A stretch of 64,000 nucleotides of DNA from Gammaproteobacteria bacterium (GCA_024277815.1 JAJRUM010000020.1:1-64000), one strand, 5' to 3'. Positions 17,725-27,782 are shown, counted from the stretch's first letter. A program made the numbers and translations. Notes: a model not told the origin generated them from the sequence alone.

Positions 17725-18606
17725 TTGTTCCCCCGGTCTATTGAAAAAAGTTCAACTTCTACAAACCGCCCGGTATTCATCACCGGCGCACCACGTTGTG
17801 GTTCTTCCTGGGTCGGTGAAATTCTTGGTGCCAGCACCGGAGTGAGGTACATATACGAGCCTTTTAACAAAAACTGGGTTCCGAAACTACAAGGTAAACT
17901 CAACCATTTTGCTTATGTCGACACCTCCTCCATGGTGTCCGGGGTGATAAAGCACACAGCAAACAACGCCTTTCAGGGCAAACAAAGCTGGAAGCAGTTG
18001 ACCAGGGCAGCCTACCGTGGCTACTGGAGCAGTGCTATCCGCAGAGCCTCCAACGTTGTCGTCAAAGACCCGACAGCATCATTGATGTCCAGCTGGATCG
18101 CAAAGCAATATGACGCGCAGGTACTTTTTATCATGCGCCACCCCTGCGGTTTCGCCTCCAGCCTGGATGCCCTGGATTGGAAGCTGGGGGTCAATTGCCT
18201 GTTGCGGCAGGAAGCCTTAATGCAGGATCACCTTGAGCCCTACAGAGCCCTGCTTCAGCACGCCAGCAACGATAAGTGGCTCACCCGGGGTGCAATCTGG
18301 GGTGCGCTCCACAAGGTTTACTCAATGCAGTTACCTGACAACCCCGACTGGCTGCTATACAGATATGAAGATCTCTGCAAAGAACCTGTCAGGATGTACA
18401 CGCTCATCGCCGGACATCTGGGTCTGAAATTGCGCCACAGCGCCACTCAGCAGATACATTCTTTGAGTACATCGGATAGCAATGATCCGGGAAGCACACG
18501 GCGAAACAGCACAGCCATGCCGGCAATCTGGCAGCAGAGAATGTCAGCCGGAGAGGTTGATGCAGTGATGGGTGTAGTCAGAGACTTCGAACTGGACTAT
18601 TACTAA
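17725..18606 (+). CDS. sulfotransferase family protein
   Basis: 293 aa. PAPS loop [17 protein letters not shown] lies at residues 18-34 and is followed by RYIYEPFN, a strong match to the GxPRxGSS(W) form. The 3'-phosphate motif [13 protein letters not shown] and the [10 protein letters not shown] segment are both present. The frame offers a TTG at 17725 and no ATG before the conserved domain, so the exact start is uncertain. It is followed by gmd after about 70 bp. Confidence 0.83.
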   Translation: MFPRSIEKSSTSTNRPVFITGAPRCGSSWVGEILGASTGVRYIYEPFNKNWVPKLQGKLNHFAYVDTSSMVSGVIKHTANNAFQGKQSWKQLTRAAYRGYWSSAIRRASNVVVKDPTASLMSSWIAKQYDAQVLFIMRHPCGFASSLDALDWKLGVNCLLRQEALMQDHLEPYRALLQHASNDKWLTRGAIWGALHKVYSMQLPDNPDWLLYRYEDLCKEPVRMYTLIAGHLGLKLRHSATQQIHSLSTSDSNDPGSTRRNSTAMPAIWQQRMSAGEVDAVMGVVRDFELDYY

Positions 18607-18677
18607 GCCAAAATACAGTACAATTTGTGCTTCAGGCTGACCATTTGGCTTGCCACAATCGATGGGGGAACCGTACA

Positions 18678-19790
18678 TTGACCAAAAAGGCATTAATTAC
18701 CGGCGTTACAGGTCAGGATGGCGCCTATCTGGCTGAGTTCCTGCTGAAAAAAGGCTATGAGGTTCATGGCCTCAAGCGACGGGCTTCTTCCTTCAATACC
18801 GACCGGATCGATCACCTCTACCAGGATCCACATATTGCCAGTCGTGACTTTATCCTGCACTACGGTGACATGACTGATTCCACCAACCTGATCAGTGTTG
18901 TTCAGGAATGCCAGCCCGACGAGATTTATAACCTCGCGGCACAGAGCCATGTGGCAGTATCTTTTGAAACACCTGAGTACACGGCTAACACCGATGCAAT
19001 GGGACCGTTGCGCTTGCTGGAAGCGATTCGCCTGCTGAAACTGACGGATAAGACCCGTTTTTACCAGGCGTCAACATCCGAACTCTATGGACAGGTGCAG
19101 GAGACTCCCCAGAATGAAGACACGCCGTTTTACCCCCGCTCTCCATACGCTGTTGCGAAGCTTTATGCCTACTGGATAGCCGTTAACTATCGGCAAGCCT
19201 ACGGCATGTATACCTGTAATGGCATTCTCTTCAATCACGAGTCTCCCATTCGTGGCGAGACCTTTGTTACCCGCAAGATCACCCGCGCCCTGGCACGCAT
19301 CAAGACCGGCCTGCAGGATACTGTGCACCTCGGTAATCTTGATTCCAAGCGAGACTGGGGCCATGCCCGTGACTTCGTTGAAGCGCAGTGGCTGATTTTG
19401 CAACAGGATGAACCGGATGATTATGTGATTGCGACCGGTGAACAGTACTCTGTCAGGGTATTTATAGAACAGGCAGTCAAGCATCTGGGCATCACCCTTA
19501 GCTGGGAAGGAAGCGGCCTGAAAGAAATTGGCCGGGTAGCGGAAGCCAGCGATAAAGAAGGGCCCGGGGAAGGTGATATTATCGTTCGCATTGATCCCCG
19601 CTACTTCCGCCCGACCGAAGTTGAATCACTGCTGGGCGATGCGTCAAAGGCAAAGAAAAAACTGGGCTGGGAGCCTAAAATATCCTTTGCTGAACTGGTG
19701 GATGAGATGATCCGGGAAGATCTGGAAATTGCACACCGTGATGCCATCGTTGCCGGGCAAGGGTTCAAGGTATTCAACCATCATGAATAA
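18678..19790 (+). CDS. gmd: GDP-mannose 4,6-dehydratase
   Basis: Converts GDP-D-mannose to GDP-4-keto-6-deoxy-mannose, the first step to GDP-L-fucose. The NAD(P) motif [15 protein letters not shown] starts at residue 9, the STSELYG catalytic Thr/Ser-Glu segment follows, and the YxxxK motif is in [27 protein letters not shown] is diagnostic of Gmd. The frame is open from 18627, but TTG at 18678 with GGGGG upstream gives about 370 aa, the normal family length, and a normal N terminus. fcl follows, so the pair makes GDP-fucose for this locus. Confidence 0.96.
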   Translation: MTKKALITGVTGQDGAYLAEFLLKKGYEVHGLKRRASSFNTDRIDHLYQDPHIASRDFILHYGDMTDSTNLISVVQECQPDEIYNLAAQSHVAVSFETPEYTANTDAMGPLRLLEAIRLLKLTDKTRFYQASTSELYGQVQETPQNEDTPFYPRSPYAVAKLYAYWIAVNYRQAYGMYTCNGILFNHESPIRGETFVTRKITRALARIKTGLQDTVHLGNLDSKRDWGHARDFVEAQWLILQQDEPDDYVIATGEQYSVRVFIEQAVKHLGITLSWEGSGLKEIGRVAEASDKEGPGEGDIIVRIDPRYFRPTEVESLLGDASKAKKKLGWEPKISFAELVDEMIREDLEIAHRDAIVAGQGFKVFNHHE

Positions 19791-19828
19791 GCCCGTCCAC
19801 AAGCAACGGCAAACTAATTAGACCGGTG

Positions 19829-20797
19829 ATGGATCAAACCACTTTCCCAACCGATGGAAAAATCTACGTGGCCGGCCACCGGGGCATGGTGGGTTCCGCA
19901 CTGGTACGCAGGCTGCAAAAAGCAGGCTGCCAGAACCTGCTATTAAAAACCCGCGCCGAGGTCGATCTTGAAAACCAGCAGCAGGTACAGGACTTCCTGC
20001 TTGCTGAAAAGCCTGACTACATCTTCCTCGCCGCCGCCCGGGTTGGCGGCATTCACGCAAACAATACCTACCCTGCGCAGTTTATCTACAGCAATTTGAT
20101 GATTGCGGCCAATATCATCAATGCAGCCTGCCGAGCGGGCGTACAAGGCCTGCTGTTTCTCGGCAGTTCCTGCATCTATCCCAGGCTTGCACCACAGCCC
20201 ATGCCGGAAAGTTGCCTGCTTACCGGCGTGCTGGAAGAAACCAACGAGCCATACGCCATCGCCAAGATAGCCGGTATCAAGCTTTGTGAATCCTACAACC
20301 GTGAATACGGCACCGATTACCGCAGTGTGATGCCAACCAACCTGTATGGCAGCAATGATAATTTTGATTTGAAAACCAGCCACGTCCTGCCGGCCCTGTT
20401 GCGCAAATTTCATGAAGCAAAAGTAAACCAGGCTTCTGCGGTTGAGGTTTGGGGCTCTGGTACCCCGCGCCGCGAGTTCCTGCATGTTGATGACCTGGCA
20501 GGTGCCTGCCTGTTTGTTGCCGGGCTGGCAAAAGATAAATACGCTGGCCACACCACTACCAGGCTGTCACATCTCAATGTCGGTACCGGTAAAGACGTAT
20601 CCATCGCCGGACTGGTAGATCTTATTCAGAAGGTTGTCGGCTATCAGGGTGAAGTCATTTACAACAGCGACTACCCGGATGGCACACAGCGGAAACTGCT
20701 GGATGTCTCGGTTTTGTCCGAGCTCGGCTGGAACGCCAGGATCGGCCTCGAAGACGGTATTGCGGCAACCTACCAATGGTACCTGACAAGGACTTAG
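19829..20797 (+). CDS. fcl: GDP-L-fucose synthase
   Basis: Bifunctional 3,5-epimerase/4-reductase that turns the Gmd product into GDP-L-fucose with NADPH. Family motifs: [11 protein letters not shown] at residues 16-26, GSSCIYP with the catalytic Ser/Cys, and YAIAKIAG with the YxxxK pair; length about 322 aa is standard. The ATG at 19829 directly follows an in-frame GTG at 19826; the ATG is preferred. It sits between gmd and ugd in one direction. Confidence 0.96.
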   Translation: MDQTTFPTDGKIYVAGHRGMVGSALVRRLQKAGCQNLLLKTRAEVDLENQQQVQDFLLAEKPDYIFLAAARVGGIHANNTYPAQFIYSNLMIAANIINAACRAGVQGLLFLGSSCIYPRLAPQPMPESCLLTGVLEETNEPYAIAKIAGIKLCESYNREYGTDYRSVMPTNLYGSNDNFDLKTSHVLPALLRKFHEAKVNQASAVEVWGSGTPRREFLHVDDLAGACLFVAGLAKDKYAGHTTTRLSHLNVGTGKDVSIAGLVDLIQKVVGYQGEVIYNSDYPDGTQRKLLDVSVLSELGWNARIGLEDGIAATYQWYLTRT

Positions 20798-20801
20798 AAG
20801 C

Positions 20802-22139
20802 ATGCGAATTTCAGTAATCGGTAGTGGCTATGCAGGACTGGTCAGTGGCGTTGGACTTTCCGAAGCCGGGCACAAAGTATTGTGCATGGACATTGATGCC
20901 GACCGCATTGCGGCTTTGCGCAAAGGACACGCCGATATATACGAACCTGGACTGAACGAGATGCTGGCGGAGAATGTGGGTCGGGACCATTTGGCATTTA
21001 CGACCTCTATCGAAGAGGCGGTCGCACATGCCGAAGCTTTGATGATCGCCGTTGGAACCCCGCCATCAGAAGATGGCTCAGCAGACCTCGCCCATGTCCT
21101 CGATGTAGCCGGTAATGTCGGCAAATTCATGTCCAAACCCCTGCTGGTCATTGTCAAATCAACCGTTCCTGTGGGCACTTGTGACCGCGTCCGGGAAAAA
21201 ATATGCTCCCAACTGGACCAGCGCGGGAAAGATATCTCTTTCAGCGTTGCCTCAAACCCCGAGTTTCTGGCCGAAGGTGCTGCCATCAAAAACTTTATGC
21301 AACCCGATCGCATCGTGTGCGGCGTCGCAGACCTGCACAGTGAACAAATGTTGCGTGAAATGTACGCGCCTTTTAACCGTAAAAAGGAAAAAATGCTGTT
21401 CATGGATGTGCGCTCATCTGAGCTGACCAAATATTCTGCCAATGCCATGCTCGCTACCAAGATCAGCCTGATGAACGAGCTAGCCAATATTGCCGAACGC
21501 ACCGGCGCCGATATCGAACAGGTACGCAAGGGCATCGGCTCTGACCCGCGTATCGGTTATTCATTCATATACGCAGGACCGGGTTATGGAGGCTCCTGTT
21601 TCCCCAAGGATGTGCGGGCATTGGCACGCACTGCACAGGATCATGGTTTCGAAGCAAGAATCCTCAATGCTGTCGAGCACGTTAACAGCTATCAGAAAAC
21701 CCGCTTGTTCGAGATGCTTAAAGACGAGTTCGCCGGTGAGCTGAAGGGCCGCTGCATCGCGGTATGGGGCCTGTCTTTCAAGCCGCGAACCGATGACATG
21801 CGTGAAGCCCCAAGCAGGGTCTTGATTGATAGCCTGCTGGCTGCAGGTGCCGTTGTTCGGGCCAATGACCCGGAAGCGATGCAGGAAGCTGCCTTGCTGT
21901 ACCGCAACCACCAGGACTTTTCCGTACATGCCAATCAATACGAAGCGACCGAAGGCGCTGATGCACTGGTGTTGGTGACAGAGTGGAAGCATTACTGGAT
22001 ACCTGATTTTGAGCGACTTGCGGCCTCAATGCGGCAGCAGGTATTGATCGACGGACGCAATATCTGGCCACAAAGTGCTGCATTGCGCCATGGGTTCAGT
22101 TACCACGCAATTGGCCGGCCTTCAGCGCGGGGCCGATAA
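20802..22139 (+). CDS. ugd: UDP-glucose 6-dehydrogenase
   Basis: Oxidises UDP-glucose to UDP-glucuronate with two NAD+. The N-terminal Rossmann motif GSGYAGLVSGVGL begins at residue 7; VKSTVPVGT, SNPEFLAEG and the catalytic cysteine C266 in GPGYGGSCFPKD are all present. At 445 aa the length is normal. GDP-mannose dehydrogenase is the close alternative, but PEFLAEGAAI and the overall pattern fit UDP-glucose dehydrogenase. The ATG lies four bases after the fcl stop with AGGA upstream. It supplies uronic acid to the glycan. Confidence 0.93.
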   Translation: MRISVIGSGYAGLVSGVGLSEAGHKVLCMDIDADRIAALRKGHADIYEPGLNEMLAENVGRDHLAFTTSIEEAVAHAEALMIAVGTPPSEDGSADLAHVLDVAGNVGKFMSKPLLVIVKSTVPVGTCDRVREKICSQLDQRGKDISFSVASNPEFLAEGAAIKNFMQPDRIVCGVADLHSEQMLREMYAPFNRKKEKMLFMDVRSSELTKYSANAMLATKISLMNELANIAERTGADIEQVRKGIGSDPRIGYSFIYAGPGYGGSCFPKDVRALARTAQDHGFEARILNAVEHVNSYQKTRLFEMLKDEFAGELKGRCIAVWGLSFKPRTDDMREAPSRVLIDSLLAAGAVVRANDPEAMQEAALLYRNHQDFSVHANQYEATEGADALVLVTEWKHYWIPDFERLAASMRQQVLIDGRNIWPQSAALRHGFSYHAIGRPSARGR

Positions 22140-22149
22140 CAGCGGGGGT

Positions 22150-23133
22150 TTAATAGGCACGCCCGCGAAGAATCTGCTTCCACCAGTAATCCAGGGACAG
22201 TTTGTGCAGGACTTCCGTTCGCAGTGGCCCTGCTTCATAGTAGGGCGCAAGTTTATCCAGCCATGAACGAAGCTGGCCCTCGCTGAGACAGTCCTCCGAC
22301 CACTGTTTGACCATCGCAACCGGCAGCTGCTTATAGGCATCATCCAGAACGGATGACTTGATAACCGGAATACAACCACTTGCGATACTTCTCCACACTT
22401 TGGGAGATGGATCCAGGCCACCTCCGCTGGCGCATAGAACGAAGGGGTGCCGTTGCAACTGCCGTTCAAACTCCCGCTCACTGACCTCTTCTTCACAGAC
22501 CGTGGTAAACGCAGCAAACTGCCGGCGACACAACCCGGTCAACCGCCGCCGTTCATCCCATTGTTCGCCTGCCCTTACCCGGTGCGCACAAAACACTTTT
22601 AATGGCCTGTCTGCCAGCGCCACAGCTGGCGCTGCCAAGCTGACGAGTTCTGACGCACCATCCTTGAAGACATAGCCGACAGGCAGGGTCGACATATTAG
22701 GCAGGCACTGATCGCGGTTCTCTGCAAACCAGTGAATAAGCCGGTTGTCGCTTGCGATCGTTCTTACCAGGTCCTTTTCTGCGGCGGTTGCCGGGCGCAA
22801 GCGCTTGTCCACTTGGTTGGGAATGGTGAAATCTTCTGAGCCGGATATCAGGATAAACCGTTGGCTGATCTTTGGCAGAACCTCCTCATAAAACCACGGC
22901 AGTGCGTGAAAAGAAGAGCGCATGGAGAGGAAAACGGTGTGCGGTGACACACCATTGCGAAGCAACAAGCCCTCGCCCCGCAGTATGCCGTCACTGTGCA
23001 AAGTGTTGTCGGTCAGAGCAACCCAGTCACAGCGGGCGGCGATTCCCCCGAGCCGATACTTTGCAACCCCCTTAAAGCGCGGGAAAAGGCGCGTGTTGTG
23101 CATTGCAACTTCTACCAGGTCTTGTGCTGTCAT
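22150..23133 (-). CDS. exostosin-like putative glycosyltransferase
   Basis: 327 aa, no signal peptide. The C-terminal half contains FVLCASGGGLDPSPKVWRS and IASGCIPVIKSSVLDD near residues 235-265, the layout seen in exostosin-family (GT47-like) proteins where the sequence 'P.G.G.DS.R.WEAL..GCIPVI' is conserved. The N-terminal half (LTDNTLHSDGIL, FILISGSEDFTIP) is less familiar. I infer a glycosyltransferase acting in the cytoplasm. It overlaps the upstream sulfotransferase gene by ATGA and ends 11 bp from the convergent ugd stop. Confidence 0.6.
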   Translation of the reverse strand: MTAQDLVEVAMHNTRLFPRFKGVAKYRLGGIAARCDWVALTDNTLHSDGILRGEGLLLRNGVSPHTVFLSMRSSFHALPWFYEEVLPKISQRFILISGSEDFTIPNQVDKRLRPATAAEKDLVRTIASDNRLIHWFAENRDQCLPNMSTLPVGYVFKDGASELVSLAAPAVALADRPLKVFCAHRVRAGEQWDERRRLTGLCRRQFAAFTTVCEEEVSEREFERQLQRHPFVLCASGGGLDPSPKVWRSIASGCIPVIKSSVLDDAYKQLPVAMVKQWSEDCLSEGQLRSWLDKLAPYYEAGPLRTEVLHKLSLDYWWKQILRGRAY

Positions 23134-24143
23134 CCTTGCTCGATATCCCTCAAACGCCTTTCCAATTGATGAATCTGGTCATTTTGTTTGCGGATTATCC
23201 GACGCAGGCGGTTGCTGGTAAATGCTTCCGTCTCAGGATCAAAATCCGATGAGCTACACTTGCCGTTATACATCTGCTGAACGGCATCAACGCTCTGACC
23301 TCTTACCAGGTCCGCCTCGGTACATGCCCTGGTATACCGCTCTTCATACGGCCAGACAGCTTCATATTCGGCCTGGCTTAGCTTTATCCATGAACTTACG
23401 GGACCTGAAGGCTGGTTCAGCTGTTCCACGTACCCGTCGGCGACCGGGGTCTTCAAAAACTCACATAAGCCAGCCAATGACGCCGGCTTGTCTTGAGCAA
23501 AGCGATCATATTCCAGGATCATTGTGTTGCTGTCAGCAACCGCAAACTCGATTGCTGCGCGATTCATCTGGTAACAATACTCAGCTTGTTTTTGTGCCCA
23601 GTTCGCAGCATCAGGGGTCAGAATCAGCTTGTTTTCCAAGGTAAGCTGCCTGCAGAACCTGGGATAATCTGATGGATAGAAATCTTCACCATAAAAAGCA
23701 AATTTATGTTTTGCACAATTGATATTGCTAACCGGACTGCGAAGCATCAGCACAAAACGGGCCTGAGGATTGAGTGCCCGAAAAATCGACATTCGGCCAT
23801 TCGCGCGGATGAATTTCGCCAGATGTGGCTGACCCGGGCCCGCTGAAGCTGAAAAGTGCCTGAAAAAATCATTGTTGATATATTCATCACGGTCCGCAGA
23901 ATGCACAAACAACGGGGTTTTGAGGTGGTTGTGCATCCCCGCAATTGATGTTGAGCTGGTCTTGCCAAACAGGCTTCCAGCCTGCTTGTAAGGTCGGTTG
24001 AATTTCTCCTTGTCCCAGATGAATGGCTCGTAAGTCGAATAGTAATCCGAGCCATAAAGATTGCCAAAAATGCTTTGTAAAAGGCTGTATAACATCGTAG
24101 TACCTGAACAGCCGGTACCGAAAACAAACACGTCAGCACTCAT
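23130..24143 (-). CDS. sulfotransferase family protein with C-terminal coil
   Basis: 337 aa. PAPS loop VFVFGTGCSGTTMLYSLL is at residues 5-22, LMLRSPVSNINCAKHKF is the 3'-phosphate segment, and MILEYDRFAQDKPASL the later conserved strip. The last about 40 residues (LRRIIRKQNDQIHQLERRL) form a short coiled coil, a feature shared with other proteins of this locus. It is the middle gene of a three-gene minus-strand unit with one- to four-base overlaps on both sides. Confidence 0.8.
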   Translation of the reverse strand: MSADVFVFGTGCSGTTMLYSLLQSIFGNLYGSDYYSTYEPFIWDKEKFNRPYKQAGSLFGKTSSTSIAGMHNHLKTPLFVHSADRDEYINNDFFRHFSASAGPGQPHLAKFIRANGRMSIFRALNPQARFVLMLRSPVSNINCAKHKFAFYGEDFYPSDYPRFCRQLTLENKLILTPDAANWAQKQAEYCYQMNRAAIEFAVADSNTMILEYDRFAQDKPASLAGLCEFLKTPVADGYVEQLNQPSGPVSSWIKLSQAEYEAVWPYEERYTRACTEADLVRGQSVDAVQQMYNGKCSSSDFDPETEAFTSNRLRRIIRKQNDQIHQLERRLRDIEQG

Positions 24144-25096
24144 CAGCTACGCCCTCCACTTTTCCCTGCATCGCCCACGTAACTGATGAACCTGTGGGCT
24201 TCCACGGGCATTCCTCCCATGTAATACAACCTTTCAGGCTTCACAAACTGATGCGACCGGCCATGAATACGAAGATATTCTGCTTTGAACAGAGCCGCCG
24301 GGTGTTCACTGAGCGGTACATTGGTCGCAACACCGCCGTGTACCTGGTGAAAAGAGCCTTCACCCAGAAGCACCACCGGACTCACCTCGGGGCGCTGCAA
24401 AACACGACCCAGAAAATCATGATTGACCTGGCCACCACCTGGCGATTGAAATCTTTCGTCATAGCCACCCATTTGAATAAAATCAGAACACGGCATTGCA
24501 AACCAACTACATTCGTTCGGCATTCCGCCCAGAAAACCGTTATTTGAAGATTGTGCAAGCGTTGAGATCTCAAACAGCCGGTAGCCATTTTTTTGCCAGC
24601 CAATTGAATCCAGCAAGCAATCCTCCGCAGCCTGATCATAACCTTCAAGGATCGTCACATTTTGCACGTCCATACCCAAATGCCAGCCCAATGCACCAAC
24701 AAACGGCTGCGAAAATGCCCTTAGAGCCCTCAGGCTTTCCCGTATCACACCGGGTGAAACCATTCTCGCACCATCTACAATGACTGCAATAAACTCACTG
24801 TCAGCACCATTGACTGCGTAATTAATTGCGCTGGCTGGTGAAACAGAATCCGTGGCGAAAAACTGATACCTGAAATTGGGTCCAAAACGATTGACCCAAT
24901 CAGCAGCAAGTGGTTGCGCTGAGCCGTTATCAATCGCGAGAACCTGGTAGTCTTCTGACGACACACCAGACTGATAATCTGTGCTCAACGAATACAGTGT
25001 GCGCTCTGCTTCGCGCTGCATATTGTGAAACACAACGATAACCGTCAGTAATGGCTTTCTTTCAGTACCTTTGTTCATATTCTGAATGTTTGGCAT
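24143..25096 (-). CDS. GT2-like glycosyltransferase
   Basis: 317 aa. GT-A start LLTVIVVFHNMQREAERTL at residues 16-34, then VLAIDNGSAQPL and FIAVIVDGARMVSPG, which fits the nucleotide-sugar/metal region of GT2 enzymes although the classical DxD is replaced by VDGA. GGYDERFQSPGGGQVNHDF is the acceptor-side motif (usually GGxDExxxxPGGGxxxxD). It is the first gene of the minus-strand unit that continues with the sulfotransferase and exostosin-like genes. The ATG at 25096 opens just after the divergent region. Confidence 0.82.
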   Translation of the reverse strand: MPNIQNMNKGTERKPLLTVIVVFHNMQREAERTLYSLSTDYQSGVSSEDYQVLAIDNGSAQPLAADWVNRFGPNFRYQFFATDSVSPASAINYAVNGADSEFIAVIVDGARMVSPGVIRESLRALRAFSQPFVGALGWHLGMDVQNVTILEGYDQAAEDCLLDSIGWQKNGYRLFEISTLAQSSNNGFLGGMPNECSWFAMPCSDFIQMGGYDERFQSPGGGQVNHDFLGRVLQRPEVSPVVLLGEGSFHQVHGGVATNVPLSEHPAALFKAEYLRIHGRSHQFVKPERLYYMGGMPVEAHRFISYVGDAGKSGGRS

Positions 25097-25244
25097 TTAT
25101 GCTTTGTTGATGGTTTCAAGCCTGTAACTGAAAACAGTATAACGGTATCAGTGGTACACTTTGTCGTCAGAAAAATAATTTCTCCCATGCATTCAAACCA
25201 CACACTGTTTTTACACAGCCACCCAAACAACCAGGCGTTCACTG

Positions 25245-25997
25245 GTGTTTAAAGCTGTGCAAGGCTCACCGGTTGCTGTTGGCGGCATCGGCGGTAGTGG
25301 TACCCGGGTTGTCGCCGGACTGGTTAGCAAAATGGGCGTATTCATAGGTAGCAATCTGAATGCCAGCAATGACAACCTTTCATTTCCCAATCTTCTGGAA
25401 GTGATAGACCCTTCTAACCAGTCAGACACTAAAAAACGGGTACTGGCCAGAACAGCTCTTGAAAACTTCAAGCTGGAATCCATAAGGCAATGCGCTGGCA
25501 ACCCGGCCTGCAAACGCGGTTGGGGCTGGAAAGTTCCTGGTACTTTCATTTGGCTCGAAACTCTGCAGCATCAGTTTCCAGACATGCTTTACATTCATGT
25601 CATCCGGCATGGCCTTGACATGGCGCTGAGCAGCAACAAAAATCAGCTCAGGAACTGGGGCACGTTTTTTTCTATAAACACCTCAAGTAGCAGCGAAACT
25701 CAGGCGGCTCTCGAGTATTGGATAAAAGCCAACCAGTTTGCCATCAAATACGGCAAAAACACCCTGAAAGCACGATTTCTTCTCCTGAATTTTGATCAGT
25801 TATGTGCATTCCCAGAACAGGAAATTGGTCGACTGAGTGGGTTTCTGGGCATCAGGCCAAGTGAAGCCCAGCAACGGGAACTGCTTGAAGCAGTGCAACC
25901 TCCGAAGACATTGGGCAGATACAGGTCGATAGATTTCAAGCATCTGTTCGCACCTGATAAAATTTCTGCTGTAAGAGATCTCGGCTTTGATATATAG
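25245..25997 (+). CDS. sulfotransferase-like protein (GGSGTR type)
   Basis: 250 aa. The nucleotide loop PVAVGGIGGSGTRVVAGL is at residues 9-26, WGWKVPGTFIWL in the middle, IHVIRHGLDMALSS as 3'-phosphate segment, and LLLNFDQLCAFPEQE near the end. The same four blocks occur in the C-terminal half of the next gene, so the two are paralogues. The start is GTG at 25245 with CCAGG upstream. The family is usually labelled sulfotransferase; the substrate is unknown. Confidence 0.75.
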   Translation: MFKAVQGSPVAVGGIGGSGTRVVAGLVSKMGVFIGSNLNASNDNLSFPNLLEVIDPSNQSDTKKRVLARTALENFKLESIRQCAGNPACKRGWGWKVPGTFIWLETLQHQFPDMLYIHVIRHGLDMALSSNKNQLRNWGTFFSINTSSSSETQAALEYWIKANQFAIKYGKNTLKARFLLLNFDQLCAFPEQEIGRLSGFLGIRPSEAQQRELLEAVQPPKTLGRYRSIDFKHLFAPDKISAVRDLGFDI

Positions 25998-26087
25998 GCC
26001 AATTGTGTCCGGCAATATATCCTTACCACCTGATCCACGGGGCAGCCTCTTGACAGCATCAGCACCGTTCACCAACCACCTTGGGAC

Positions 26088-27782
26088 ATGAGAGCAGCCA
26101 TTAACAACTACAAAACAGTATTCATCGTTGGTTGCCAACGAACAGGAACAACGTTGCTCGGCAACATTCTTGGCGCTCATCCACAGGCGTTTCTAATTGA
26201 CGAAACGAATGGCCTTTACCCCTGGATTGAAGCCCTCTTCACGGGACAGGATGAAACCCGGATTGACCAGCTTTTTAAACAATGCTGCCTGAGCGCGGTT
26301 AGAAACTACGTCAACCCGGATGAAAAGTGTACTGACGATGGGACCCTTTTGAACCAAGTGACACATCTTATTCTGAAGGCGCCGAACCTCACCTATTCGG
26401 CCGATAGTCTTGCCGCTTTTCTGCCGGATTCAAAGTGTATTTTCATGTGCCGGGACATCCGCGACATCGTTGTTTCCATGCGTAAACTGAATTGGGTACC
26501 GATTGTTGAAAACCAACTGCGCCGCATCAAGGCGGACAAGGTGCTTGCCAGCCGTTTCCATAGTGCTGTCTCCGCTTTAGAGAACCCGCAGACACCGGAA
26601 CATCAGGCACAGGCACATATTGCAAAGATAAAAACAGACCTTAGGGATAGCTTTAACCGACCCGGCATCCACAAGCTTGAAGTCAGTTACGAGGAACTGG
26701 TCAGGAATACATCTCACACATACCAGGCAATTTGCCGGCACGCCGGCTTGCCCACAGATGCAGACGGGTCAGAATATATTGGAGTGATGAAAGGATGGGG
26801 CCCTGGCCTGACCTACCGGTCCGGTAAAGTCAATTCGCTCTCAATCGGCCAGTGGCAAGACTATCTGTCAGCCGACCAGCAAGCAGATATTTGGACCATT
26901 GCTGGCTCAACCATGAGAGCACTCGGCTACAACAAGAGCCCAGTAGGTATTTTGCCAGCCAGAAACTGGAAGCGTATCAACTCAGAACTGAAACACAGCC
27001 CGGTTATCGCGACCGGAAGAGGTGGCAGTGGCACGCGTCTGCTGTCCGCTATATTACAATCGTTAGGCCTGTTCACCGGTAACCGGTTGAATCACTCACA
27101 AGACTCCATCGAGTGGGTCAATATTCTGTACAAAATAGCGATTGAACAGCATGACTCAAATAGTTCAACCATAGGTGACCGCAGGTGCATGGACCTGCAG
27201 GAAACTGCTGCCCAGGTCTTGCAAGAGGCGAATTGGGATGGAAAACAGCCGTGGGGCTGGAAGTTGCCCGAGACCATGCTGGTTCTGCCGGTGGTCTTTG
27301 ACAGCTTTCGTGATGGCAAGCTGATTCATATTGTACGTCACCCGGTTGACACTTCTCTGCGGCGCACACATATAACGTCGCGAGCCGGTAACCCGGTTGG
27401 CAGCTCTGTACTTGAAGCTTCCTACAAGCGGCTCGGCTGGGAGCAAGACAGAATTACCAGCGATCCGGATTACTTGCGTAATGCAGCCAGTTGGCTATAC
27501 CAGGTCGGTGATGCCATGCGCTATGGACGGGAGAAACTGGGGCCCGACCGGTATCTTGAAGTGAAATATGAAGATATTTGCGTTGACCCGATAGCTGTTC
27601 AGAAATACCTGGCCCGTTTTTTGGGGGTTGATAGCGGCTCACAACCGTTGGCCATAGAAATTGACCCCTCGCGGCGCCGGCACTGGCAAGCACCGGACAC
27701 CCGGGCTGACGAGGTCTGGGATATCTGTGGTCAAATCGCTATGCAACTTGGTTACAGACCTATCGAACCGCGAACCGGCTAA
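26088..27782 (+). CDS. tandem double sulfotransferase
   Basis: 564 aa with two complete sulfotransferase-like domains. Domain 1: VFIVGCQRTGTTLLGNIL at residues 11-28 and FMCRDIRDIVVSM as 3'-phosphate segment. Domain 2: VIATGRGGSGTRLLSAIL near 305-322, WGWKLPETMLVLP, IHIVRHPVDTSLRR, and KYEDICVDPIAVQKYL. Domain 2 resembles the free-standing neighbour at 25245-25997, domain 1 does not. The fusion could place two sulfates in one pass or use one domain for dimer-like regulation. No linker is obvious. It converges on the beta-helix array. Confidence 0.83.
   Translation: MRAAINNYKTVFIVGCQRTGTTLLGNILGAHPQAFLIDETNGLYPWIEALFTGQDETRIDQLFKQCCLSAVRNYVNPDEKCTDDGTLLNQVTHLILKAPNLTYSADSLAAFLPDSKCIFMCRDIRDIVVSMRKLNWVPIVENQLRRIKADKVLASRFHSAVSALENPQTPEHQAQAHIAKIKTDLRDSFNRPGIHKLEVSYEELVRNTSHTYQAICRHAGLPTDADGSEYIGVMKGWGPGLTYRSGKVNSLSIGQWQDYLSADQQADIWTIAGSTMRALGYNKSPVGILPARNWKRINSELKHSPVIATGRGGSGTRLLSAILQSLGLFTGNRLNHSQDSIEWVNILYKIAIEQHDSNSSTIGDRRCMDLQETAAQVLQEANWDGKQPWGWKLPETMLVLPVVFDSFRDGKLIHIVRHPVDTSLRRTHITSRAGNPVGSSVLEASYKRLGWEQDRITSDPDYLRNAASWLYQVGDAMRYGREKLGPDRYLEVKYEDICVDPIAVQKYLARFLGVDSGSQPLAIEIDPSRRRHWQAPDTRADEVWDICGQIAMQLGYRPIEPRTG

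Noticed and set aside
18627-18677. Longer N terminus for gmd
   Set aside because: The 17 extra residues have no family counterpart, whereas TTG at 18678 has a Shine-Dalgarno sequence and gives the standard start.
20828-21535. Long antisense reading frame (235 codons) inside ugd
   Set aside because: It lies fully opposite a well-conserved enzyme gene and its translation is low-complexity Ser/Arg-rich, typical of a frame shadow.
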